Shown here one piece after another: positions 1 through 5,484 of a stretch of DNA of 5,484 bases; positions within the stretch are counted from its first letter, which is position 1, and each line of letters begins with the position of its first letter. The DNA lies in NCBI GenBank assembly GCA_026692885.1, contig JAPLNJ010000228.1, forward strand, positions 1 through 5,484, written 5' to 3'. The notes under the pieces were generated by a model, which did no database searches, was not told where the DNA came from, and was given only the letters and a program-made list of their open reading frames with translations. Made by a program: the position numbers and the translations under genes. The stretch comes from Planctomycetota bacterium (lineage in GTDB: Bacteria; Planctomycetota; Planctomycetia; Pirellulales; Pirellulaceae).

Positions 1-346
1 TTGCTGACCCGACCTGCTCACCGTTGGGCACATACGCGCTGATGACTCGCACCCCGCCAACCTCGACGGCAATCAAGCGGGCCTGCTGATCATCCCCGCC
101 GTGACCCCAGCCACATTCGATCTGGCTGAGCGGCGTGCGGCTGAGGACAGCCACGCCGTTGTAGGTCTTCTGGCCGAACACGGCGGCGTGGTAGCCAGCC
201 TCGCGGATGGGATCATAGGGAAACGACTCTTCTTTGGTCTTCAGCTCCTGTAGGCAGAGCACGTCCGGTTGGACCTGCTGCAGCCAGTCCAGGAGCCGTT
301 GCTGACGGGCACGAACCGAGTTGACGTTCCAGGTGGCGATCTTCAT
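1..346 (-). CDS. xth: Exodeoxyribonuclease III (AP endonuclease family), N-terminal 115 residues, C-terminus outside window
   Basis: Mg2+-dependent AP endonuclease and 3'-5' exonuclease of the EEP (exonuclease-endonuclease-phosphatase) superfamily, acting in cytoplasmic base-excision repair. I translated it by hand from the ATG at 346-344. The protein begins MKIATWNVNSVRAR, the classic family N-terminus with metal-site Asn7. LCLQELK follows with catalytic Glu34, then YNGVAVLSR (residues 62-70) and SAYVPNG (104-110), whose Tyr105 matches the active-site Tyr109 of E. coli ExoIII. About 115 of a usual 250-270 residues are present. The Asp/Asn, Asp and terminal Asp-His active-site parts lie beyond position 1. 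The start is fixed by the conserved MKIxTWNVNS block. It lies three bases after the stop of the upstream glycosidase-like gene, with no good Shine-Dalgarno (only GGAG, 15 bases upstream), so translational coupling is likely. Family assignment is very secure. ExoIII rather than another EEP nuclease is supported by CLQELK and the NGVAVLSR block. Confidence 0.95.
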   Translation of the reverse strand, partial: MKIATWNVNSVRARQQRLLDWLQQVQPDVLCLQELKTKEESFPYDPIREAGYHAAVFGQKTYNGVAVLSRTPLSQIECGWGHGGDDQQARLIAVEVGGVRVISAYVPNGEQVGSA

Positions 347-349
347 GGT

Positions 350-3049
350 CTATGGCAGGCGCTCCAACCGCAGGTTGTCAACGTAGAAATGCGTTTTGAC
401 CGTAGCATAGCTGACGACACCAAGCCACGTGCACTGGGCGAACTCACGATTCACATACGGCAGCTTGTCGAACCGCTCAGGAGGTCGGCCGGTCGGTACA
501 ATCGTCAGGCTGTACGTCGGGGCATCCGAGCCCAGCGCAAAGTCAAGCTCCAGGTGGAACCACTGCCGGAGCGGCACCTTGGTCAGGTCCTTCCCACCAG
601 CCTGAATCTGCCCCGTCTCCGTAATGCGCACCGAGGGTCCCGTCATCGACGATCCTGAGCTTTCATCCCGCAGCTCGACGTTGACCTTAGCCTCAGACTC
701 CAGATAGCAGTCGCAGGCAAACCTAGCCCGGCCACGGTCCAGTCGGTTCGGTTTGATGACCAGATAAGGGAGGAAGCCCACTCTCGCGTCCGGCGCATCG
801 ACAAACTCCAGCACCCGGTTTGTTGGCGACACAGGATCGACTGCCACATGGATGGCGGTCTTCACATCGGTGTTGGCCGCCCACACCGGCTTGGCAGGAA
901 ATTTTCCTACCGGCGTACCGTCAAAGTCCTCGGACAAGATCACCGGGCTTGTCTCGTACGTCCGCGGCGGTGGAAATGGCGAATCCGGCGACAGAAGCTG
1001 GAGCCTTTCCGGCACCGTCGTGTCCAGCAACACTGCCGCGTGCTGTTGGAAATCGCGAAGCACCAACCGCAGCATGTCGTTCTGGTGCTGCCACTCCACG
1101 CCTGTCGTTGCGGGCACAACCTTCACGGCGGTTGGTTTCGTCCCCATCGGCAGTTGCAGTACGACCTCAGCGATCGGTGTCACGGGGTCGATCTCATGGC
1201 TGCTGTTGGGTTCGATCCGTTTGCCGCCAGCGAACGTGGTCAGGTCGCTGACGTGCAGGACAAGTTGTTGACGTTCACGGTGCCGCAGGGAGAAAACCAG
1301 ATGCCGATACCGGGCCTCGCCAGACACCGCGAGCATCGGTCCCAGCCCCAACTTTTTCATCAGCCATTGGACCATGCCGTCTTCGTCAGGGTATGGAAAG
1401 CTCGCTGAAGCCAAGTAGGCGACGCGGCCTTTCCCCAGGGGACGCACAGTCACGACCGGCTCCTCCCGCCCCGCCAAGCGTGCCACAACTTCTGCACCCC
1501 GCGGCTCCATCTTCCAGCGCACCCGGACTGGCACCACCTGGCCGCCGATGTCCAGCGCCTGACGCCCTTGGTCTTTCCAGCCGGTCCGGGACACGCCCAG
1601 TAATTCCACGGTCTCCGGTGAATCTTGTTCCCCGGAACGCAGACTGCCGTCCGTGACGACGAGCGTACCGCCTTGCTCGACGTACTGCTTGAGCACGGCT
1701 ATCGTCTCCGGGCTGATCTGACGTTGGTTGGCCAACACGACCATCCGCCAATGGCTAATCTGCTCGCGGAGCGTCTGCTCGTTGACCACGTCGACCCCGT
1801 AGTGAGCATCTTGTAGGGCGAACGCCAGGTTGCGAGGTGTCCCGCTGTCGAAGTAGCCGGTCTCAGGGCTGGTCAGGCCATGTTCCCAGGATGTTTCACT
1901 TAGCAGCACGGCGACCGGATTCAACGAATGGGTCCGGCCCAGGGCCTCGCGGCGGGCATCGACCAGCCCGCAACACGTTCGCAGGTGCGCGAACTGTTCC
2001 GGGGCCAGCTGATTGACCCACAGGAACCAACTGGAACCGCTGGACATCACCAGCCCGCCCTCCTGCAACATCCGCGGCAGCGTGCGGATGGGCTTGGGGT
2101 AGATCGCGCTCATCACATCGTGCGGTGTGTGCTCCTGAGCCGAGAGCATCAGACTGGCGAAGCGGCAAGCATACAGGGCATCCTGGCTGCTCCCGGCTCC
2201 CACATCACCACTCAGCGTGTCAGCAAAGTCAGGGGCCGTGCGTGGATCTCGTTGGCTGATCGCCCAGGACCAGTTGCTGGTGTAGCAGCAGTGGGCATCC
2301 GCCTGATGGATCGCATCGGCCAACTTCTGCTTATACTCGTCCAAGCGTTCGTGTTCGAGCCGTGCCCACCGCGGCCAGTCGGTATCCTTGGCATCTTTGG
2401 GTGGCTCTGCATTACCGGTGGCCTGCTTCCAGGCCGCCTTGCAGTTGCCGCAGTAGCAGGTGGGTGGAATCTGCCAGTCGCCGTCGAACCAGAAACCATC
2501 TGGCCGGTACCGCTCGCTGATCTCACGGACCATCGGGATCATCACCTGTTCGAGATAGCCAGACCCGTCGGCGCTGGGGCGGTTGCAGACCCGTGACTGG
2601 TTGCCCGCGGCATCCACCCTTTGCCAGTCCGGGTGCTGGTCGATCAGGTACGGTTCGTCGATGACGTTGATGTAGATCCACAACCGCGTGCCCAGCCGTC
2701 GTGTGACCTCACGCCACGTGGCGAGTGTATCGTAGCCTGCGAGCTTCGGGTTCGGCACGCCGACTTGGCTGGGGTACGTCGTGTAGGCACTACGGGCTGA
2801 GACCTGGATCATGTCCACCTTAATGCCGGCGAACATCGTCACGATGTCGTCAACCGACATTCCTTGGCCGAACGGGTTGCCGTGGTTGTCCCAGTGAACA
2901 TTGACCGGCGAAGTCCAGTACCAGTCGTTCCGCTTGGAAGGGACAGCGGAGCTCGAAGGTCCTGCCACGGGCTGAGCCTGCACGAATAGCGGAAACAGCC
3001 ACGACGCCAGAAGCCAAGATGTCAGCGCGCACTTCAGTCTTCGTCTCAT
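350..3049 (-). CDS. Exported glycoside-hydrolase-like protein: GH29/GHL6-type barrel, beta-galactosidase trimerisation-like domain, C-terminal lectin-like domain
   Basis: Predicted 899-residue exported carbohydrate-active protein; substrate unknown. Residues 1-26 form a Sec signal peptide (MRRRLK, hydrophobic core, cleavage near VQA-QP). Residues about 40-350 resemble a TIM barrel of the hypothetical glycosyl hydrolase 6 / alpha-fucosidase-like kind. The motif DGFWFDGDW (184-192) resembles the nucleophile strand of GH29 fucosidases, making Asp189 the candidate nucleophile. It is followed by the Cys motif CYCGNC (198-203). Residues about 375-480 (AVLLSETSWEHG, then VVLANQRQISPETI and VEQGGTLVVTDGS) match the GATase-like trimerisation domain of GH42 beta-galactosidases. 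Residues about 700-899, starting ILSEDFDG and ending FYVDNLRLERLP, look like a concanavalin-A/LamG-type jelly roll. The frame is open upstream to 3277, but the ATG at 3049 is chosen because the signal peptide begins there and AAGGA sits 7 bases before it. The exact reaction is inferred, not shown. A catalytically inactive sugar-binding protein is the main alternative. Confidence 0.88.
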   Translation of the reverse strand: MRRRLKCALTSWLLASWLFPLFVQAQPVAGPSSSAVPSKRNDWYWTSPVNVHWDNHGNPFGQGMSVDDIVTMFAGIKVDMIQVSARSAYTTYPSQVGVPNPKLAGYDTLATWREVTRRLGTRLWIYINVIDEPYLIDQHPDWQRVDAAGNQSRVCNRPSADGSGYLEQVMIPMVREISERYRPDGFWFDGDWQIPPTCYCGNCKAAWKQATGNAEPPKDAKDTDWPRWARLEHERLDEYKQKLADAIHQADAHCCYTSNWSWAISQRDPRTAPDFADTLSGDVGAGSSQDALYACRFASLMLSAQEHTPHDVMSAIYPKPIRTLPRMLQEGGLVMSSGSSWFLWVNQLAPEQFAHLRTCCGLVDARREALGRTHSLNPVAVLLSETSWEHGLTSPETGYFDSGTPRNLAFALQDAHYGVDVVNEQTLREQISHWRMVVLANQRQISPETIAVLKQYVEQGGTLVVTDGSLRSGEQDSPETVELLGVSRTGWKDQGRQALDIGGQVVPVRVRWKMEPRGAEVVARLAGREEPVVTVRPLGKGRVAYLASASFPYPDEDGMVQWLMKKLGLGPMLAVSGEARYRHLVFSLRHRERQQLVLHVSDLTTFAGGKRIEPNSSHEIDPVTPIAEVVLQLPMGTKPTAVKVVPATTGVEWQHQNDMLRLVLRDFQQHAAVLLDTTVPERLQLLSPDSPFPPPRTYETSPVILSEDFDGTPVGKFPAKPVWAANTDVKTAIHVAVDPVSPTNRVLEFVDAPDARVGFLPYLVIKPNRLDRGRARFACDCYLESEAKVNVELRDESSGSSMTGPSVRITETGQIQAGGKDLTKVPLRQWFHLELDFALGSDAPTYSLTIVPTGRPPERFDKLPYVNREFAQCTWLGVVSYATVKTHFYVDNLRLERLP

Positions 3050-3056
3050 GATACTG

Positions 3057-3061
3057 TCCTT
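3057..3061 (-). promoter_or_regulatory. Ribosome binding site deciding the glycosidase-like gene start
   Basis: AAGGA on the minus strand (GGAAGGA if extended), 7 bases before the ATG at 3049. It supports the start that begins the signal peptide over the 76-residue longer reading from 3277. It overlaps the 10-base perfect palindrome CTTCCGGAAG (3059-3068). Confidence 0.65.
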
Positions 3062-3072
3062 CCGGAAGATCG

Positions 3073-3096
3073 CGGCGGACAAATCACGCCCCGCCG
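3073..3096 (-). repeat. 6-base inverted repeat in the glycosidase leader, interleaved with an 8-base direct repeat
   Basis: CGGCGG (3073-3078) and CCGCCG (3091-3096) are perfect complements around a 12-base loop, ending 12 bases before the Shine-Dalgarno. GCGGACAA occurs at 3075-3082 and again at 3102-3109, a 27-base period. The arrangement could be a leader hairpin or paired operator half-sites. In GC-rich DNA such short repeats may also arise by chance. Confidence 0.3.
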
Positions 3097-3246
3097 TCAC
3101 TGCGGACAAGTGTACCCGGTGCCACGGGCGCCAAGCCACATGGTGTGGCCGAATCGACGGGCATGAAGGCGTAAGAGATAGGTGACCAGAGCGATGACTA
3201 AGGCCGGCGTTGTGATACTGAATCAGGCTGCCCGCGCGGCTCTGCC

Positions 3247-3275
3247 GCCGTGGAACTCCTTCGTCAGCCCACGGC
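3247..3275 (-). repeat. 7-base perfect inverted repeat with 15-base loop
   Basis: GCCGTGG (3247-3253) pairs with CCACGGC (3269-3275). A second copy of CCACGGC lies at 3361-3367, just after the stop of the upstream TPM gene, so the left arm could pair with either. It could be a transcript 3'-end stabiliser or a protein site. Without a T-tract it is not a standard terminator. Confidence 0.35.
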
Positions 3276-3373
3276 AATGGTAGCCATGTTCAAGCACCCG
3301 ACCAAGGTTATTCCTTCCGAGCCGGGCGACCGTCGAATACGGGCAGAACCAGGACGCCTGCCACGGCTGGCGG

Positions 3374-4051
3374 TCAATCCAGGAGGACCAGCGCGTCGGG
3401 CAGTTCGTTGACGTCATCAGCCTGACGCGGCAGGACAGGCGCCAGACGTTGGCCGGCAGCCTGGATGGTCTGGCAGAAGGCGCTCGTCACGTCGCCAGCT
3501 CGCAGGGCGACGATCAGCGTGTCGCGGAGTTCGTCGAGGGTCGTCTGGCCGATCTTGTCCAGCACCAGTTGGTCAGCCAGCACCGCAGCCATCCGCTCGT
3601 AAAGTGAGACGTAGATCAGCACGCCGGTCTGACCGGCGGTGCGATGGACGCCCCGGCTGTAGAACACTCCGCGTGCCCGGGCGACCACTTCATCGGCCAT
3701 CTGGGTGCGGGAGGTGAAGAGTCGACGCAGAGGCCCCACGTACGTCGCCAGTGCTGCTCCCACCACAAACGCCAGTACCGTGGCGGCCAGCATCACCAGC
3801 AGCTTCCAGTGCGGCCAGGCCGCCTCCCAGGAACCGTGCTCGTGCTGAGCCGCAGGGAAGACAAACCATACCACCACCATCGCCGCCAGCGCCAGCCACA
3901 GACCGACGATGTCTTCCGGCCGATCATATCGGCCCGAGGCACTGGCCACGACGGGGACGATCTCCGCGGACGTTCCGCGTTCGGCTAGCTGGACGGCCTG
4001 GTTGATCCGTTCCCTGTCCTGCGGATTGAAAGCCTGCGATGCTCGTTGCAT
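3374..4051 (-). CDS. TPM-domain integral membrane protein, COG3762-like
   Basis: 225-residue inner-membrane protein of unknown biochemical role. Family hallmarks are AERGTSAEIVPVV (23-35), RTAGQTGVLIYVSLYER (137-153) followed by VLADQLV, and a C-terminal DDVNELPDALVLLD, a conserved ending in this family. Two hydrophobic helices, about 48-68 and 84-105, interrupt the TPM fold. The short His/Trp-containing link between them (about 69-83) would lie on one side of the membrane and the remainder on the other. There is no signal peptide. The frame could start at a TTG at 4093, but the ATG at 4051 is chosen because AGGAG lies 9 bases upstream and the extra 14 residues have no family-like features. 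It follows the YgcG-like gene by 63 bases on the same strand. Such pairs are common, so the two products probably work together at the envelope. The domain call is secure; the function is not. Confidence 0.9.
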   Translation of the reverse strand: MQRASQAFNPQDRERINQAVQLAERGTSAEIVPVVASASGRYDRPEDIVGLWLALAAMVVVWFVFPAAQHEHGSWEAAWPHWKLLVMLAATVLAFVVGAALATYVGPLRRLFTSRTQMADEVVARARGVFYSRGVHRTAGQTGVLIYVSLYERMAAVLADQLVLDKIGQTTLDELRDTLIVALRAGDVTSAFCQTIQAAGQRLAPVLPRQADDVNELPDALVLLD

Positions 4052-4060
4052 GTTGACTTG

Positions 4061-4065
4061 CTCCT
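4061..4065 (-). promoter_or_regulatory. Ribosome binding site for the second TPM gene
   Basis: AGGAG on the minus strand, 9 bases before the ATG at 4051. It decides the start against the upstream in-frame TTG at 4093. Confidence 0.65.
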
Positions 4066-4075
4066 GCCGTATCGA

Positions 4076-4101
4076 ACCAGGGCGTACAGCCAACGCCCGG
4101 T
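4076..4101 (-). repeat. Strong intercistronic hairpin between the two TPM genes
   Basis: Read on the minus strand, ACCGGGCGT (4101-4093) pairs with ACGCCC (4085-4080), then one bulged T (4079), then GGT (4078-4076). This gives nine base pairs, seven of them G-C, around a 7-base loop (4086-4092). It lies 13 bases after the YgcG stop and 10 bases before the next Shine-Dalgarno. No T-run follows, so it is more likely an mRNA stability, processing or attenuation element than a terminator. Confidence 0.5.
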
Positions 4102-4114
4102 GGGTGTCATGAAC

Positions 4115-4921
4115 TTACCAGGACCCGGTCGCGCCGCCGCCGCCGGAAGAACCACCACCGAACGACCCGCCGGAGAAGCCACCGCCGCCTCGGGATGAGG
4201 ATGTCAGCATGTGGTAGAGAAGCGTGCCGATGATCGCGAACACCGCACCCCAGAGCAGCCAAGCCCAGCCCCCTGAACCGCGGCGGATCAGCGAAATCAC
4301 GGTGAAGATCCCCAGTCCAACGGCACCGAGCACGAGCGCGTAATGCCACCACGGCCGAGGACGCATCGGCAGCTGCAGCCCCTGGGCCATCTTCGCCAAG
4401 CTCTCGACACCCAACACGATGCCGCCCGAGAAGTCGTCTTCTTTGAACTTGGGCACGATGTACTCGTCCATGATCTGGCGGCACAGTTCGTCCTGCTCGC
4501 GGCCCCAGCCCGCACCCAGTTCGATCCTCGCCTTGCGGTCACCTTTGGATACCAACAGGAGAATGCCGGTATTCCAGGTCGTGTCACCCAGCTTCTCGTG
4601 CCCGATGCCCCATTGGTCAAATAACAGCCTGGCAAAGGTTTCGATCCGCAGGTCGGCGCCTCCGTGGGTCGCCATGGAGTCGATCGTCACGACGATGATC
4701 GGAGTGGCCTTGGCCTTCAGCAGATCGGTGCAGACTTGCACGATCTTCGTCTTGTCGGCTGGGTTGATCATGCCGGCCAAGTCGCGGACGAACTCCTTGT
4801 CGCCAGGGCGTTCGAGGTCTATACGGAGGGCCAGGGCAGGTCGCGGAACGATAGCCGACACTACCGCAACCAGAAACAGGAGAATTCCGCAGAACCGGAT
4901 ACGTGGGCATTTGGCATTCAT
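4115..4921 (-). CDS. YgcG-like TPM-domain envelope protein with Gly/Ser-rich C-terminal tail
   Basis: 268-residue exported, membrane-anchored protein of the COG1512/YgcG type. Some TPM-domain homologues are reported as phosphatases or photosystem II repair factors; the role of bacterial YgcG proteins is unclear. Layout: signal peptide 1-31 (hydrophobic core from CGILLFLVAVVS, cleavage after ALA); TPM domain about 35-180 with TPIIVVTI (73-80), WNTGILLLVSKGDRKARIELG (116-136) and DDFSGGIVLGVESL (162-175); two membrane helices, about 193-213 and 219-240; then RGGGGFSGGSFGGG ending in ATGSW, the usual tail of the family. After signal cleavage both the domain and the tail would face the periplasm. 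The ATG at 4921 is preferred to an in-frame TTG at 4957 because the signal peptide fits better. Neither start has a good Shine-Dalgarno. The first gene of a likely two-gene operon; the lemA gene often found beside such genes is not visible here. Confidence 0.92.
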   Translation of the reverse strand: MNAKCPRIRFCGILLFLVAVVSAIVPRPALALRIDLERPGDKEFVRDLAGMINPADKTKIVQVCTDLLKAKATPIIVVTIDSMATHGGADLRIETFARLLFDQWGIGHEKLGDTTWNTGILLLVSKGDRKARIELGAGWGREQDELCRQIMDEYIVPKFKEDDFSGGIVLGVESLAKMAQGLQLPMRPRPWWHYALVLGAVGLGIFTVISLIRRGSGGWAWLLWGAVFAIIGTLLYHMLTSSSRGGGGFSGGSFGGGSSGGGGATGSW

Positions 4922-5113
4922 AAGTGCCAGCGTAATGCCCTGCCGCTCGGATCGCAAGGCGTTAGGGGCAGCGGGTCCTCGACTTCGACCATCTGCGTCT
5001 TGAGATAGCAGGTATCTTCGCTCCTTGGAATGATGTGCGACAGGGAGTCAGTGTCGGTTGGGCGGCTGGTCTGCCGTCCCTCATACCGGCGAACGGCCCA
5101 GCTTGTCTGATTC

Positions 5114-5126
5114 AGTCGTCACGACT
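5114..5126. repeat. 13-base odd palindrome, possible operator
   Basis: AGTCGT-C-ACGACT on the plus strand: two perfect 6-base arms around a single central base. It lies about 190 bases upstream of the YgcG-like gene start. The length and symmetry suit a dimeric repressor site. No partner regulator gene is visible. Confidence 0.3.
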
Positions 5127-5155
5127 TGTTCTGCCAGGATCATGCGTTCGGCGAT

Positions 5156-5175
5156 GGGTGGGTGGGTCCTACGGG
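5156..5175 (+). other. Canonical G-quadruplex motif
   Basis: Four GGG runs at 5156-5158, 5160-5162, 5164-5166 and 5173-5175 with loops of 1, 1 and 6 bases, which fits the G3+N1-7 rule. Single-base first and second loops generally favour a very stable parallel quadruplex. It is on the plus strand, the template strand for the minus-strand genes, about 235 bases upstream of the YgcG-like start. Confidence 0.55.
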
Positions 5176-5210
5176 ACTGTCTGACGGCCGCTCATCGGTA
5201 ACTGGCGCTC

Positions 5211-5435
5211 TCAGGCCATTTTTCGATCCGCCCCAAATAGCCTCAGTCGCGGCGCGGCGGCTTCCTCGCGCAGCAGCTTGCGCACCTGAACAAGTGAGCG
5301 AATCGCCGCGGTGTGCCGCCGTTGGGCCGACTCCAGCCGCTTTACAGATTGTCCCACTTTGTTGGATGGATGGGGGGTTGGGGTAAGAAACTGGTCTCCA
5401 GCGACTTGGGGTTTTCGGGCAGAGTATGGGTGCAA
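5211..5435 (-). CDS. Possible hypothetical protein C-terminus or coding remnant
   Basis: Low-confidence coding segment. The last 50 residues or so (from VGQSVKRLESAQRRH through AAIRSLVQVRKLLREE to a short tail ending RKMA) read like a real basic amphipathic helix. From memory, this resembles the C-terminal helix of short Planctomycetota hypothetical proteins, which often carry AQRR-x-AxxxLxxVRKL patterns. Third codon positions are mostly G or C through this helix. The preceding residues (Pro, Thr and Ser-rich) are unremarkable, and the listed start is a TTG with no Shine-Dalgarno. The frame has no stop up to the window edge, so the segment may be the end of a gene entering from the right. It could also be a decayed fragment or a chance frame. 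Confidence 0.22.
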   Translation of the reverse strand: MHPYSARKPQVAGDQFLTPTPHPSNKVGQSVKRLESAQRRHTAAIRSLVQVRKLLREEAAAPRLRLFGADRKMA

Positions 5436-5484
5436 AGAACTGCCCCCCCAAATCCGGAGATCGACAAGGATGGTAATGCAAACA

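Larger units (their letters stand above)
3050..3373. other. 324-base intergenic spacer between the TPM pair and the glycosidase-like gene
   Basis: No supported gene. The glycosidase frame stays open to 3277, but the residues it would add (rich in His, Arg, Pro and Ser) look like translated non-coding DNA and would bury the signal peptide. The spacer contains a 7-base inverted repeat (3247-3275), a 6-base hairpin with a 3-base loop (3135-3149), a 6-base inverted repeat near the RBS (3073-3096) and an 8-base direct repeat GCGGACAA (3075-3082 and 3102-3109). None is followed by a T-run on the minus strand, so no intrinsic terminator for the TPM genes is visible. A promoter for the downstream pair probably lies here, but I could not identify convincing -35/-10 boxes. 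Confidence 0.6.
4922..5484. other. Gene-poor region upstream of the TPM operon
   Basis: About 560 bases without a well-supported gene on either strand. It must contain the TPM operon promoter, unless that lies outside the window. The best match I can find is TTGCGA (4957-4952), 17 bases, TACGCT (4934-4929) on the minus strand, which is weak. Other contents are a G-quadruplex motif (5156-5175), a 13-base palindrome (5114-5126), long G/C runs (C7 at 5443-5449, G6 at 5372-5377) and a weak coding segment (5211-5435). The left half (4922-5140) shows nothing else. Confidence 0.55.

Noticed and set aside
848..1408. 186-codon open frame on the plus strand
   Set aside because: Lies fully inside the glycosidase-like gene on the opposite strand. 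Its residues (many Arg, His and Gln) are typical of antisense shadows in GC-rich DNA, and no domain is recognisable.
1928..2596. 222-codon open frame on the plus strand
   Set aside because: Antisense to the barrel and trimerisation regions of the glycosidase-like gene, with no recognisable motif. The minus-strand reading carries clear family motifs.
3135..3149. Perfect 6-base hairpin with 3-base loop (GCCACA/TGTGGC) considered as a terminator
   Set aside because: No T-run on either side in the transcribed direction, and it lies well inside the spacer, closer to the downstream gene. Left as a minor repeat.
3050..3277. Longer start for the glycosidase-like gene, adding 76 residues
   Set aside because: The extension has no protein-like pattern and would place the signal peptide internally. 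The ATG at 3049 has a good Shine-Dalgarno.
4052..4093. TTG start at 4093 for the second TPM gene
   Set aside because: It would lie within the hairpin and lacks a Shine-Dalgarno. The ATG at 4051 has AGGAG at proper spacing.
5081..5143. 20-codon minus-strand mini-gene starting MILAEQ
   Set aside because: No Shine-Dalgarno, no recognisable feature, and within the length expected by chance.
5140..5481. 113-codon minus-strand frame
   Set aside because: Pro, Ser, Gly and Arg-rich with no helix or domain pattern. The neighbouring frame ending at 5211 has the better coding signal.
1..5484. tRNA, rRNA, CRISPR array, insertion sequence or attachment site
   Set aside because: I found no cloverleaf-like arms, regularly spaced repeats, transposase motifs or terminal inverted repeats on either strand.

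Overview
All well-supported genes in this window lie on the minus strand, so they are read from right to left. The GC-rich sequence, the paired TPM-domain membrane proteins, and a large secreted glycoside-hydrolase-like protein fused to a beta-galactosidase trimerisation-type domain all suggest a free-living bacterium of the Planctomycetota, or possibly the related Verrucomicrobiota. This is an inference from gene content. No rRNA or taxonomic marker is present.

In transcription order: (1) Positions 4922-5484 are a gene-poor leader of about 560 bases. It has one weak coding signal (5211-5435, a basic helical C-terminus), a canonical G-quadruplex motif, a 13-base palindrome and several G/C homopolymer runs. 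(2) 4115-4921 encodes a YgcG-like TPM-domain protein with a signal peptide, two membrane helices and a Gly/Ser-rich tail. (3) A 63-base gap containing a strong hairpin leads to (4) 3374-4051, a second TPM-type membrane protein of the COG3762 kind. (5) A 324-base spacer (3050-3373) holds several inverted repeats and the leader of (6) 350-3049, an 899-residue exported protein with a GH29/GHL6-like TIM barrel, a GATase-like trimerisation domain and a C-terminal lectin-like jelly roll. (7) Three bases after its stop begins xth (1-346), encoding exodeoxyribonuclease III, which is cut by the window edge.

The two TPM proteins probably form a small operon working together at the cell envelope. The glycosidase-like protein and ExoIII are packed tightly enough to be co-transcribed, although their functions (carbohydrate handling outside the cytoplasm and DNA repair) are unrelated. 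I see no mobile element, CRISPR array, tRNA or rRNA, and no convincing intrinsic terminator. The clearest candidate for new biology is the glycosidase-like protein. Its fold class is recognisable, but its substrate is not, and the acid/base residue cannot be assigned from the sequence alone.
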